Of a DNA stretch of 64,000 nt, positions 38,020-49,451 are shown piece after piece. The DNA comes from Aldrovandia affinis (taxonomy: Eukaryota; Chordata; Actinopteri; Notacanthiformes; Halosauridae). Positions within the stretch are counted from its first letter, which is position 1; every line of letters starts with the position of its first letter. Below the pieces are notes generated by a model that was not told the DNA's origin, did no database searches, and saw nothing but the letters and a program-made list of their open reading frames with translations. Made by a program: the position numbers and the translations under genes. The DNA is taken from assembly GCA_029706075.1 (NCBI GenBank), contig JAINUG010000395.1:62001-126000 (forward strand), given 5' to 3'.

Positions 38020-39380
38020 TATATACTCTGTACAGTCACTTCTTTTGCCTCAAAATCTCCCGTAAAGATTTAGTCATCCACTGCAGAGACAGTTTTTACA
38101 TCCTATTACATTAAATTTGTCCTGCAGAACCTCAAACCAACCCTTACCGATGTCATTGGTTCCAATATGGACCATGACCACTGGATCCACCCCTGCTCTG
38201 GCCAGGAGCTTTTCTGTGTGTTCCAGGAGGTCTCCAACCTGAGCACCAGGCAGGCAACATCCTTTTCCCGCAAACAAACTATACTGTCTATACCTCCAAT
38301 GATAGAATCCCCCACTACAATTAACTCCACTTTCCTGGGTGGCATGGCTGCCTGGGTGTCCTGGGGCTCATCAGTCCTCCCACTCACAGAGGGCTGGGCC
38401 AGATCCTCTTCCTGCAAGGGCTGGAATCGGTTAGACACCACAAGCTCTGGAGATGTCGCCCCTTTTCTACGCTGGCGCCCTACCGTCACCCAACTCTCTC
38501 TCCCTACCTGCTCTAGAGGCTCCCCCCTACCCAGCTTCGGCGTGCAGGCTAACTCTCTGAAGGGCGTACTAATTAGTTCCTGGAACTCTACAAATTCTGC
38601 AGGGCAGTCGAGACCAGCAAGTTGGGCTTCGAGATCAAGAATCTTGTTCTTGAGATGCTTCACAAGCTGGCAATGGTCGCAGACAAAACCCTCCTGGAAG
38701 TCTCCTTCCAGAAATGCAATCATCTTGCAACACTCGCACTGCACTGCCGATGGCCACATTTCCACCCCTAAATATTAGTCTACTGCTCTCCCTGCACTGA
38801 ACAAATTACTGCCAAAACAGAGACACCAAGTCGATAAAAATACTATACACCGAGGTGGTTCCGAACAGTCAGGTGCAGAAATTTCTAAATGGAAACAACA
38901 CCCCTCTTAAAGCTAACTAGCTAGCAAACTTTCGGTCCGGTAGCCTGTAGCAAGGGAGCTAGTATCAGCCAACCGAAATGGCTATACGCTCAACGCTTGA
39001 AATTTAACCAATTAAATTTAAGCCAACAAAAGTTAGTTAGCTATAGTATATTTCCCTGCTCTTGGATTTGCTCCTGAGAGGGCAAAAAAACTCATAAAAC
39101 CTTGCGTCAGCTGGGTGTAATGCCGAATCGGTAACTTTTTAACAAGCTTTCCGACAGGGAAAAAATGCAAAATTCCCTCTCTGTCCCCTAACGGTGACAA
39201 GAGCAAATCTTTTTATCCTTTTACCCTTTCTGAACCCTAAGCAACAATGCAAAACACAATCCCAATAATATCAATAACAGCAACAAACAATCCGCTCAAA
39301 CTCTCCACATCATAGCTGAACACCTGCGCACAGCAGACTTTTAAAAGTGCACCACCTAAAGGTACCTGGACCCCAAAATG
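38020..39380 (-). mobile_element. CR1-type LINE, 5' part with esterase-type ORF1
   Basis: The minus-strand frame 38765-38106 begins with a CxxC...CxxC PHD-like cluster (CECCKMIAFLEGDF, then CDHCQL), then a leucine-rich segment, then VELIVVGDSIIGGIDSIV. A one-frame-shifted continuation (38277-38074) reads GAQVGDLLEHTEKLL and VMVHIGTNDIGKG. GDS and GTND are the blocks of SGNH-type esterases, known in ORF1 of CR1 LINEs. AT-rich sequence to about 39380 is probably the 5' untranslated region. Truncated at its 3' side near 38020. Same orientation as 34406-35700, so both may come from one element. Confidence 0.8.
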
Positions 39381-39684
39381 TTCACCCCCGAATCAAATGC
39401 TAAGCAAAATGAGCTACCTGTTCAGTTGAATGAGGTACTCAAGGCTCCCATTTCCCACTCAAAACAAATTAATATTTTCCATTACTTCTCAATAAGATTT
39501 TATGGATAAACTTATTTTTCATTTTCAAATTATGAAATTTGTGAAATCAAATTTGGCAACTTGAACATCAAAATTATGTTTGAATCGATGTTTCAAATAA
39601 TGAATCAAATTATGTTTGATGTTTTCCATGCAAACTGAGAACACACGAAGAGAACAGTTTTCCATGCAAACTGTTCTCTACATT
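39381..39684. other. spacer with a short perfect hairpin
   Basis: AT-rich; GAGAACAGTTT (39650-39660) is followed after 7 bases by AAACTGTTCTC. No other feature seen. Confidence 0.6.
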
Positions 39685-40970
39685 TTCCTCTCTGCTCACC
39701 CCTCCCCCTCCCCCACCCCCCTCCTCTCTAACAGCAGATAACTTTGCATCCTTCTTTCGCGAGAAAGTCAATGACATTCGCAACTCCTTCTCCCAAACGT
39801 CTCCTGCACCTAACTCTCCCTCACCCATCTCACTACCCAAACCTCTCGCCTCCCTGCTTTCCTTCTCACCCCTCCTTGACTCTTGATCTCACAACTTTTT
39901 CACTCCCACCTTCCTACCACCTACCCTCTTGATCCCATTCCTTCCCTCCTCTTCCTCGCTATGGACATCCTCCCCTTTGTCTCCAATGTAATCAACTCCT
40001 CTCTTTCTTCTGGTTCTGTCCCCTCTACCCTCAAAAGGCCCCATGGCATCCCCCTCCTCAAGAAACTCGCTCTGAATCCTGCTGTCATCTCTAACTACCA
40101 ACCTGTCTCACTCCTCTCATTCCTATCAAAAGGGTTAGAACGGGCTATATATAATCAACTGTCTCTCCATCTCCTACAGAATGACCTGCTTAATCCCAAC
40201 CAATCTGGCTTCAAGGCAGGCCACTCCACGGAAACTGCTCTGCTCACGGTCAGTGAGGCTCTCCACTTGGCAAAGTCTCAATCACTCAGCTCCGTCCTCC
40301 TCCTCCTCGACCTATCATCTGCATTCGACACCGTTGACCACCAGATTTGGGAATCTCTCGATCTGCACTGGCGTGATTTAAATCATACCTGGCTGACCGG
40401 TCCTACCAGGGGGCCTGGAGAGAATCCCTGTCCTCTCCCCACATCCTCTCCACCAGAGTCCCACAGGGCTCGGTGCTAGGTCCCCTCCTATTCTCCATGT
40501 ATACCAAGTCACTTGGTTCGGTTATCTTTGTTCACGGTTTTTCATATCACTGCTATGCTAACGACACTCAACTCTTTCTCTCCTTCTTCCCTTCTGAGAC
40601 CCAGGTCCTGGTGCATAGTTCTGCATGCCTGGCTGACATCTCTGCCTGGGTGTCCACCCGCCACCTGAAGCTGAACCTGGGGAAGACAGAGCTGCTTCAA
40701 TCACCATGGAAGGCTCCATAGTGTCTCCATCCCTGTCTGCTAGGAGCCTTGGAGTGACCCTGGATGACCAGCTGGGCTACATCGCAGTGATCATCCGGAC
40801 CTGCCAATTCTCCCTCCACAACATCCGGAGGATCTGACCGTTCCTCACCCAAGAGGCCACAGAACTCCTGGTCCAGGCCCTGGTGATCTCACGTCTGGAC
40901 TACTGCAATTCCCTGCTGGCAGGCTTACCAGTGCCATAAAGTCACTGCAACTAGTACAGAATGCTGCTGC

Positions 40971-41392
40971 AGGGTGGCGGATACTATAGGGGTCTAACAC
41001 ACAGTATCTTAGCTGGTCCAATACAAGTGTTCACTGCCTATCAGGGACGCGGTTCGATACCTGTCTATGCCAGTCCGGCCCTGGCCGTTAGCCTCGATTG
41101 GGGGCGGCATTTGGCTGTCAACCCCAGGGGAAGGGGGAGGGTGAGCCAGCTCGAGTTCGCCATGAAGCATGTAAGGGTGTCTCCAGAATGTGGGTTGGTG
41201 AATTCCATCTCGAAGGAAGCGGACTTCGCTGCCCTCAGAGAATTAGCTTGCCTCGTAGAGATGAGCGGCAGACTCATGTGGGGAGGGTAAATAGAAATAA
41301 ATAGAGGGTATAATTGGCCATGAAATTAGGGAGAAAAAGGGAGAAAAACAGGAAAAAATCTGAAACAAAAAATTTTTTAATTAGGAAAAAAA
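40971..41392 (+). mobile_element. tRNA-derived SINE (family A) inside the L2 LINE
   Basis: Begins AGGGTGGCGGATACTATAGG, has a B-box-like GGTTCGATACC (about 41051-41061), the body GGGCGGCATTTGGCTGTCAA and the end GAGGGTATAATTGGCCATGA. The flanks AGAATGCTGCTGC and AGAACACTATCGC differ only by transitions, consistent with an old target duplication. LINE homology resumes right after it. Confidence 0.85.
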
Positions 41393-41793
41393 AGAACACT
41401 ATCGCACATCTAGTTCAACTAACCCAAGTTCACACATGTCACCCCACTACTCACCTCTCTGCACTTGCTCCCTATCGCAGCAGGCATCACGTTTAAATCA
41501 CTGGTGCTGGCATATCAAGCCACTAGAGGAACTGCTCCCTCCTACCTCCAGACACTCATCAAACCCTACACCCCAGCCAGACCCCTCCGCTCTGGCAAAC
41601 TGACTGTCCCATCTTTTGGGCCCCAGCCACCCGCTCCTCATGGTCTCGCCTCTTCTCTGTCCTGATCCCTCAGTAGTGGAATGATCTTCCGCATTCGGTA
41701 AGGACTGCGGAATCACTGGCCATCTTATGCAAGAGACTCAAAACCCACCTCTTCAGACTCCACTACCACTGACTCTGTACATTTAACTAAAGG

Positions 41794-42823
41794 CCTCAGT
41801 ATACTTCAAACAAAATCGAATTTAGCGTGTTTGCACAGGCAAGATGGCAGGTTTGCAACCAAAATGAAGCACTGCATTGAGCTTCGATCGCCGCAGTGTA
41901 TGCAGGCTGCCTAGTCAAACATGTCAAACTTTTCGCACAGCCCCTCTCAATACACCATTGCCTGCAATTAGTCAACAATTCGTTACGTTTTTTTACATAT
42001 GTCATTTGGGCTGCTTGTTTCCTATTTACATCTTATCATCACATCCAGCTGGTTCTCTACTTACATCGTTAGCTCTAGATAGATATATTTCATGTTGACA
42101 AGCAATTTTTTTTTCTTCTGCAAATCCAGTTGGAAACTTTGTTCTAGGGGAAATGCACTGCTTTTGTAGCTAGCTAACATTAGCTTACTAAAAAAATCCT
42201 CTTTAGTTATTTGATGTTATCTATTTGGCCTCAGTTCACCCCCAATTGTGTGACATAGGCTAATTGCTAATCAAGCTAACCAGCTTGCTAATTAGCTACA
42301 GTATATTAATACGGATAGTCAGATAGCATTTATTCAAAGTTATCATCAAAAGAAAATTAACCCAGCTTAGTAATGACAATTGCTGATGCACAATTGTCAA
42401 AATGTAATATAGGCCAGGCTAGCCCATGGTCTACTACATGAACATTTTTTTCAAAGTCATGCTATATACAACGTACAATGAGAAATTACATTTTGCTGTT
42501 TCTGGAGCACACTTTCTTATGTCTTTTACAGGATCCTATCATAGGGTATGATGGTTTAAACAGAAGGTTATTTTGTACATCAAGCATGACTGCGTTGCAT
42601 ATTCGGTCCTTGCCTATGTTTGCTTCATTGGTATTTGTATTTGCGGTTCTGTAGTCTAGCGACTAGCAAGCTCCCCCATCTGGCATGGAGCGTCATTAAA
42701 CGAACAGACCTCAAGTCACTGAGTATACTGACATTTGCTCACAACGCCGTATTCGACAGCAATTCGACAGCTTGTGCGAACACGCCAAATTCGATTTCAT
42801 TTGAAGTATACTGATACCTGAGG
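41794..42823. mobile_element. 1-kb non-autonomous DNA transposon inside the L2 LINE
   Basis: The left end CCTCAGTATACTTCAAACAA plus AATCGAATTTAGCGTGTTTG and the right end (read on the minus strand) CCTCAGGTATCAGTATACTT plus CAAATGAAATCGAATTTGGC form about 50-bp inverted repeats. L2 sequence is interrupted precisely by this segment. No transposase frame; internal sequence is AT-rich with GCTAGCTAACATTAGC at 42168-42184. Superfamily not assigned because no clean target duplication was found. Confidence 0.75.
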
Positions 42824-43276
42824 GTATTTTGAAGAATACTGTCCAGAAAATAATAATAATAATAATAATTAAAAAAATCTACTAACCTTTTATTTCCCTG
42901 TGTTACAGGTACGGTATGCAGCTCCCAACATTGATGTCTATTACTGTATTACTACACTGATCTCTTGCACGAACAATGATTAATCTTACAATGTATAAAT
43001 GCACATCTTGTAAGTCGCTCTGGATAAGAGCGTCTGCTAAATGCCTAAATGTAAATGTAAATGTAAATGTTCAAATGACTTTGAACATCATAATGAGGGA
43101 ACCATTTTTTGAAACATTTAAAATATATTTTGTGTCTGGGAATACCAGTCACTAATGGCTTTTGGTAGTATGCTGAAAGTACAAGCCACCCAGAAAGCGA
43201 ATTTGTTAGAAACATCAGGACACAGTAATTGCTTTACCTGATAATACATGACAGCACACTAGCAAGTTAGCATGGT

Positions 43277-43316
43277 GGGGCATATTGGGGCATATTGGGG
43301 CATATTGGGGCATATA
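43277..43316. repeat. four perfect 10-bp repeats (GGGGCATATT)
   Basis: Four tandem GGGGCATAT(T) units end exactly at the TA target site of the adjoining Tc1-like element. Confidence 0.9.
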
Positions 43317-43979
43317 CAGTGCATTCAGAAAGTATTCAGACCCCTTCACTTTTTCCAGCGTTACAGCCTTATTCTACAATACCCCATAATGACAAAGCAA
43401 AAACTGGTTTTTAGAATTTATTGTAAATTTATTAAAAATAAAAAACTGAAATATCACATTTACATAAGTATTCAGACCCTTTGCTATGACACTTGAAATT
43501 GAGATTTGCATCCTGTTCCCTTTGAACATCCTTGAGATGTCTCTAGAACTTGATTGTAGTCCACCTGTGGCAAATTCAATTGATTGTACATGCTTCTTTA
43601 GAAAGGCACACACCTGTCGATATAAGGTCCCACAGTTCACAGTGCATGTTAGAACAAAAAAGAAGTCCTAGGAACTCTCCATAGACCTCAGAGATAGAAT
43701 TGCATTGAGGCATAGATCTGTGGAAGGGTATAAAAACATTGCTGAAGCATTGCAAGTTCCCAGGAGCACAGTGGGCTCCTGCATTGTGAAATGGAAGAAG
43801 TATTCTTCTTAGAGCTGGCCGTCCGGCCAAACTCAGTAACTGGGCAAGAAGGGCCTTGGTCAGGGAGGTGACCAAGAACCAATGGCCACTCTAAGAGAGG
43901 TCCAGAGTTCCTCTGTAGCGATGGGAGAACCTGGCAGAAGGACAACCATCTCTGCAGCACTCCATCAATTCAGGCCTGA
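43317..43979 (+). mobile_element. 5' half of a Tc1-like transposon
   Basis: After TA it begins CAGTGCATTCAGAAAGTATT and CAGACCCCTTCACTTTTTCC, the end of a Tc1 family common in salmonids and other fish. The internal repeat AAGTATTCAGACCCTTTGCT follows at 43468. A decayed N-terminal transposase segment runs to about 43979, where homology stops. No right end, so the element is truncated. Confidence 0.85.
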
Positions 43980-46094
43980 GACTGAAGTCTTTGTTTCTCA
44001 TAGTCAGTGAAGCACAAGAATGCTTGAATAATGGTTTTAGGGGAAAACATTAAAAATAAGCAGTGTAATTACAAAGTGATCAGTGATGAAATATTGCATC
44101 CAGTACTGTATTTTCCCCCATACTCTCCAGTGGTGGGGGGTAACAGATATTATGGTACATCCATAACCAGAACCACCATACCCCAATCTTTTCTCAAACC
44201 TTTATCCTACAGTTTGAGGGAAAAACTGCTTGGTGCACAAATCCCCCAAAAAACTGTTATTCATGACATGTATTAGGCCCAAGCCTTTGGCCTCCTGCTT
44301 TCTCACATTTAGATTTAGATCAGGAAGGAAGCAGGAAGTGTCCCATCAGCCCCCCGGTTTGCAGCACAGAGGTCACTGACCTCCACTTGTTTCATGTCAA
44401 AACTGTGTATCTGCTCCAAAAGGGCAGGGTAATGGTGGCAGTCCCAGCAAAAAAAGGGTGACAGGAGAAATGCATATGGCCCATTCCTCTTTCATTGCCA
44501 CCTCCATTTATGTTTGGCCTGGCATGTAACCAGACCGGGCAAAATGACAGGGGCCAGGGCAAAAGGCTCTGCTGGACAACATTGCAAATGAAATGCGATA
44601 CACTTTATGAACCCTAAAATATGTAAGTGCACATGCACGATCTGAGAGCCTATGCCACACTTCCAAAGTGGGTATTAAATTCAGGAGATGGATGAATGGC
44701 TTGGCATCTCACCATCACAAAATGGGCATTTTGGCTGATAATTCCATGTGTATTCAGCACACCGTGGGCATCATTTGTGGAGCTCAGAAACACATCCAGT
44801 TTCCTCAGAATCTGTGGTGACATAGAAAAGAAAACCTTGTGTGCAAGCTTAAGGGAAAATGCCTGCGGTGGACTTATCCTCGAACAAGACTATTAAAAAC
44901 CATTTAATGCAGCAGCTATACTGGTGGATATGTTATTTATTACATCTCTACATCTCAATTGCATAAAAAAACAACTGTATGTACGGAGTAGCTACTTTGT
45001 GTGTGTATGCCTCAATGTGTGTGTGTGTGTGGGGGGTGGCCTTACCTTCCTCCCATTGCTTCTTATTTGTTGTCATTCCTCAATTTTGATCAGTAGCAGA
45101 CAGGTAGATAGACGCAGGCAGACACATATTTGCAGTGCATTTTGAGAAGGAGCGGGCACATTCATCGACAATACAATGGCGCTTTATCAAGCCGCTTGCC
45201 CGAGGATCATGGGATAACCTTGGCCCACCTCTCGCTCTGTTTGTTAGTAAAATTAAATCTTCATCAGCCTGTATCTACAGGGCATCTCTGGCTGCGTGAC
45301 CCTGAGGATTACGCTGCTGATGTAATCTGTCAAAAACTTTGTCACCTTGTCTCCAGTCAAACTTTTTCTTCTGTGATTTCTTGCGCAACGGCAAATGTGG
45401 TAAAATCACGCATGCAAGCAGCAGCAACCATGAGGGGAACAGTGCTTTTATGATCATCATCTCAAAGCGATCCCCCACTATGTCGCGGATCTTATTAAAG
45501 GCTTTCTGCGTGGTACCCCGTAGCCCAGTATGCGCAAAAGCCTTATTCTGCTAAACAAAGGGAGGTCACCCTCATTACTAGTTGAACTATGGTGGCAACG
45601 CAGAGACATCACGGACTAGAAGGCTTTCTGTGACACGGACATCTGTGACTGGTACACTTAATTTACTCCTCCGTCACATACCAGCCAAAACCGCAAATGT
45701 GTTTTTTGTTAAACGAATGAATCCTGAGGAGCTTAGGATATGGTATTTATAGAACCCTTTCCTTGGTGACGTTCCTGCTGATGTGCTTTTTAAATTCGGC
45801 GCAGCACTGCAACGAGATGGTTCACATCTCCCCCACCCCAAACAGGTCAGATGTTGACAACATCATTATCACAGAGCCATTACTGGAAATATCTCCCTTC
45901 TGAAAGCAGAGGTGTTTTTTAGGGTAGTGTTTTCACGAGTGCGGGTTTCTTCTCCAATACTGGTATTTGCATAAAGCAAGTGCAACAGACCTTTGTGTGT
46001 AGTTTCTTCAAAATGGTTTCAAGACGAGAAGGGATGCCATACAACCGCTGTAACCATGGAACACACACGGCTTTGAGCCGTCACAAATTATGAT
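43980..46094. other. intergenic, nothing recognised
   Basis: Two kilobases without a recognisable exon or element; a short GT run at 45018-45031. Confidence 0.5.
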
Positions 46095-46155
46095 TCGTTG
46101 TAAGCGCTTTGAGTTCCCTGGAAAAAAAGCGCTAGTCTATATAAATCCAATATTA
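46095..46155 (+). mobile_element. LINE 3'-tail remnant
   Basis: GTAAGCGCTTTGAGTTCCCT followed by AAAAGCGCTAGTCTATATAA resembles the last bases of several fish LINEs. Only the tail is recognisable. Confidence 0.4.
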
Positions 46156-46425
46156 ATTCATGTACACGCATAAACAACTAGAGCAGACTCTAAAACGAAG
46201 GCAAAGACAGACAAGCAAGCTTGTGGGCCTCGGATGTTACAGAATGAAAAACTCTCCTGCAGGTATTGGATTTTGGATACCTGGAGCACAGGCACTGAAA
46301 TGCACGTGTCCCAGGTCATAATAAAAACATAGATCACTTGCTCATTGTTACCATTTTTCCAGAGGTAACATTGAAACGACTTATGCGTCTCACGCTAGGC
46401 CCATTTCGCTGGTCTTCATTTCTAG

Positions 46426-48000
46426 CAGTGGTGGGCCGTCAGGGCCTGCAAGGCCTTCTCTGCTGGCCTAAAAAATATCTGAATCACAGACTGTTGTTAA
46501 TTATATTTTTTCCATGAATACTTATTAAATAATTCCAAATGGTCTGTTCGCTTCCTTTCATAGCTTTTCTGGTTGCGCTGCTTCCAGACGTGTATTTTCA
46601 TATTAAAGCATTTAACCAATCACATTTCAGCCATCATTTGTTGCCAGGGTCAAAGAAATCTGCCTGGAGGCCTTCACAATCAGTTCTGCAGGCCCTGTAG
46701 CATAAAATAAGTGTTGATCAAACTGTTGCTTCAACCAATCAGATTTTGAGTTGGGGACACTAAGGCCTTCTAGAAGGCCTAGGTAACGTCAGCGTATTCA
46801 CACCCTTTGATTGGATAGTCAGAGAGTGTCTGACTATGATGTAATGTGATTGGTTAAATGCTTTAATATGAAAATACACGTCTGGAAGCAGCGCAATCAG
46901 GGGAAAAGCTATGAAAGGAAGCGGACAGACCATTTGGAATTATTTAATAAGTATTCATGGACAAAATATAGGCTAATTGACATCAGTCTGTGATTCAGAC
47001 ATTTGAGCGGACATTTTCAGCCCTAAAGCGAATTAAAACTTATGCCAGAAATACGACAGGGCAGGCTCAACTTTCAGCATTAGCTTCGATGGCGATAGAA
47101 AAGGACTTCTTGATGGAACTGAAACACACGGATAATCTGTACGACAGAGTAATTGAACTATTTTTGAGGAAAGAAAGGGGGATGGATTTTGTGTACAAAT
47201 AATAAGGATTTTTGGTGAGTAAAATGTTGCTATTTTCCTAAATAATATTGCAATTTTATGAGGTTATTATTGATGATTTTTTATGTGTGTCGCAGCTGTA
47301 GCACCCCGGGTTTGTTTCTTCAGTAAAGGCATTTATTCTGGATACACGAGTTATCTATCTTCGATGCAACGGCAACGGGTGGTTCGGTTTGTTTTTGCAC
47401 TTTGTTTATTTATCTTTCTTCAGTCATGTTTCATTCTCGTTCTGTTCCACGTCTGTCATTGTTCCTGTTCGAGTTCTTCTCCTTGTCTTGTCATGCACTT
47501 CGGGAAATTCTATGTTTCGTTTTTTTAGGGAGGAGGAGGAACGCATAAAGAAATCTGTGTGCGAATAAAGCGGAACGTGAGAAGCGTACAGAGATAGGAT
47601 GAGAGAGAATGACAGCGATAGTTAGAAGCGTGAGATAATTAGTGATTAGTAGTGTTAGTAACTTAATCTAAATCCCTAATGTTAGTAGATTAGTTGGTTA
47701 GTACTATATACATCTAACTAATATATACAAAGTGTAATTAGAAAGTAAGAAGGAAGTAAAACGAGATTAGAAACGAAGACGGAAAAACCGAAACATAGAA
47801 TTTCCCGAAGTGCATGACAGAACGAGAATGAAACATGACTGAAGAAAGATAAATAAACAAAGTGCAAAAACAAACCGAACAGACACTCAAAACATAACAA
47901 TAAGATGGCTTTTATAGCCATAAAATAGTTATTGAGGGGTGGATTGATTCAGACGGAGCACTACTGAAGGCCTAGGTGTGAAATGCACGGCCCGCCACTG
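46426..48000 (+). mobile_element. hAT transposon with 8-bp target duplication and two internal inverted duplications
   Basis: ATTTCTAG flanks both ends (46418-46425 and 48001-48008). The ends are CAGTGGTGGGCCGT and, read inward from the right, CAGTGGCGGGCCGT. Inside, arm 46478-46626 is inverted at 46843-46999, and arm 47382-47519 is inverted at 47789-47880. Only a C-terminal transposase piece remains, so it is non-autonomous. Confidence 0.92.
46990..47202 (+). pseudogene. hAT transposase C-terminal dimerisation fragment
   Basis: An open frame of 70 codons contains FERTFSALKRIKTYARNTTG and LSALASMAIEKD, the hAT C-terminal dimerisation region seen in ZMYM-like transposase families, then a stop. 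The catalytic RNase-H-like core and zinc finger are missing. The frame starts inside the right arm of the first inverted duplication, which suggests that the upstream part was lost in the rearrangement. Confidence 0.88.
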
Positions 48001-48160
48001 ATTTCTAGTAGTTTCATTTTCCTACCTTAACATATCTATTCCAGACCTCCAAAGACGAGACGATTAAAAACCATTTCATGCAATAGCAGAAGTGGTGGAT
48101 ATTAAGTTCTCTTTATATCTTTTCAGTGTGTCTTCTAGAACATTGCAGAATGTGTACTTG

Positions 48161-49441
48161 AGGGCCTCCCGTGCCTCCAGTGGTTACAACGTTCAACATA
48201 CAACGGGGTTCGATCCCACTGGCCACGCCACCAGGGGTGGCGATTGGCTGTCCACCCCAGGGAGGGGGGAGGGAAGCCAACAGGCAGGGGCATAGCACAC
48301 AATTTTGGGCCCTATACATATGCAGTCTTGTGGGCCCCCTTCCCCTCTTGATCCATGAGTCTCATACAGCATACAGGATTGATATTAGCCTCTTAACCTG
48401 CTTATAATATACAATGAAACAGGCTACAGGCAAGATTCTGCTTAATTTACCAGCTAGCTAGCTAACTATCATAATGTAGCTAGCTACGTTAGCTTGTCTT
48501 GTTATAGAACTGGATCAAATGAGTCTTCAAAAACTAAGTTTAATGCATTTCACCATCACCAGTAGTATGTTTGCCCGCATTTGCGATTGCTTTCAGCCAG
48601 TAGCGAGAGTGAAACTGAAATGAGATTAATCGCGATTTTTAAAAAATGAACGCGTTATCCATTTGAAATTAATCGCATGCGTTAACGTGTTAACGTTGAC
48701 AGTCCTAGTTCAATCGAAACAACGTACCGATATTAGCTTAAACCACTCTTAAACAGTGTTAGCAAGTTGCTTACCTTTCTTTTGAAAGAAATTAGTGAGC
48801 AGTTGTTTTCCCTCAGTTTGCCTTTTTTCTCTTTTCTTTTTTGATACCCCGACTTCACTTTCTTCTGGAAAGACATGATTGACTGAAACTTGCGGGCTCC
48901 AGCATCAGCACCAGTCAGCGTGATTAGCCGTGTTTGGCGACGAATCTTAGTGCAGGGGGGCGGAATAAACCATTTGCGCTTTTGAGAGGGGAGAGGGGAG
49001 GGGGCCCAGAGAGCCTCCAATATTTTTATGGATACAAAGTTCAGTCTCTCAACCTATTTATTCAGCCAATATAATTTAGTAATGACACTAATTACTTTGA
49101 AATTTAAAATTGCAGACAAAATTTTATTTTATTTTTTTCATTCCAGGCTTTTCAAGGGCCCTCCCCCACTTGGGGCCCTAGGTAGTCAGTTCCCCTTTCC
49201 CCCCCGCTACGACGCCCCTGCCAACAGGACATTCCCTGCGCACAGGAGTGGCTCTGTAGTACTGAGTTATGGTGGACAGCCTGGCGAGTGCGGTCTCGGA
49301 GGAGACGATACTTCGCCTTCGTCACTACCGGTCACAGGGCTACGGCAATGAGGGGGGGATTGACTTGAAAATAGCAGGTGTAATTGGCTACCAAATTGTG
49401 AAAAAATGGGACAAAATCATAAACAAAAAATTAAAAAAGAT
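48161..49441 (+). mobile_element. tRNA-derived SINE (family A), split by a hAT element
   Basis: TGTGTACTTG flanks both outer ends (48151-48160 and 49442-49451). The left part (48161-48284) has a B-box-like GGTTCGATCCC and the GGCTGTCCACCCCAGGGAGG body; the right part (49229-49441) ends GTGTAATTGGCTACCAAATT with an A-rich tail. The two parts join once the inner element is removed. Confidence 0.88.
48285..49220. mobile_element. non-autonomous hAT element inside the SINE
   Basis: CCAACAGG flanks both ends (48277-48284 and 49221-49228). The left end is CAGGGGCATAGCACAC and the right end, reversed, is CAGGGGCGTCGTAGC. GGGCCC-rich sub-terminal blocks lie at both ends. About 936 bp with no transposase. 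AT-rich interior with a TTAACG/CGCGTT-rich stretch at 48625-48705. Confidence 0.9.
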
Positions 49442-49451
49442 TGTGTACTTG

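Larger units (their letters stand above)
39685..43065 (+). mobile_element. L2-type LINE (copy 2), split by a SINE and by a DNA transposon
   Basis: LINE blocks at 39685-40970, 41393-41790 and about 42830-43065 read on into one another. The reverse transcriptase shows NPNQSGFKAGHSTETALL, LDLSSAFDTVDHQ and YANDTQLF; the last is a changed copy of the catalytic YADD-type box. The ORF has stops and shifts (for example 40478-40480). The 3' end GTAAGTCGCTCTGGATAAGA plus GCGTCTGCTAAATG and TGTAAA repeats closes at about 43065. The missing middle of copy 1 is present here. Confidence 0.9.

Noticed and set aside
39650-39678. 11-bp perfect hairpin as a terminator or RNA element
   Set aside because: AT-rich surroundings, no gene nearby on either strand, and part of it is a local duplication of TTTTCCATGCAAACTG; likely incidental.
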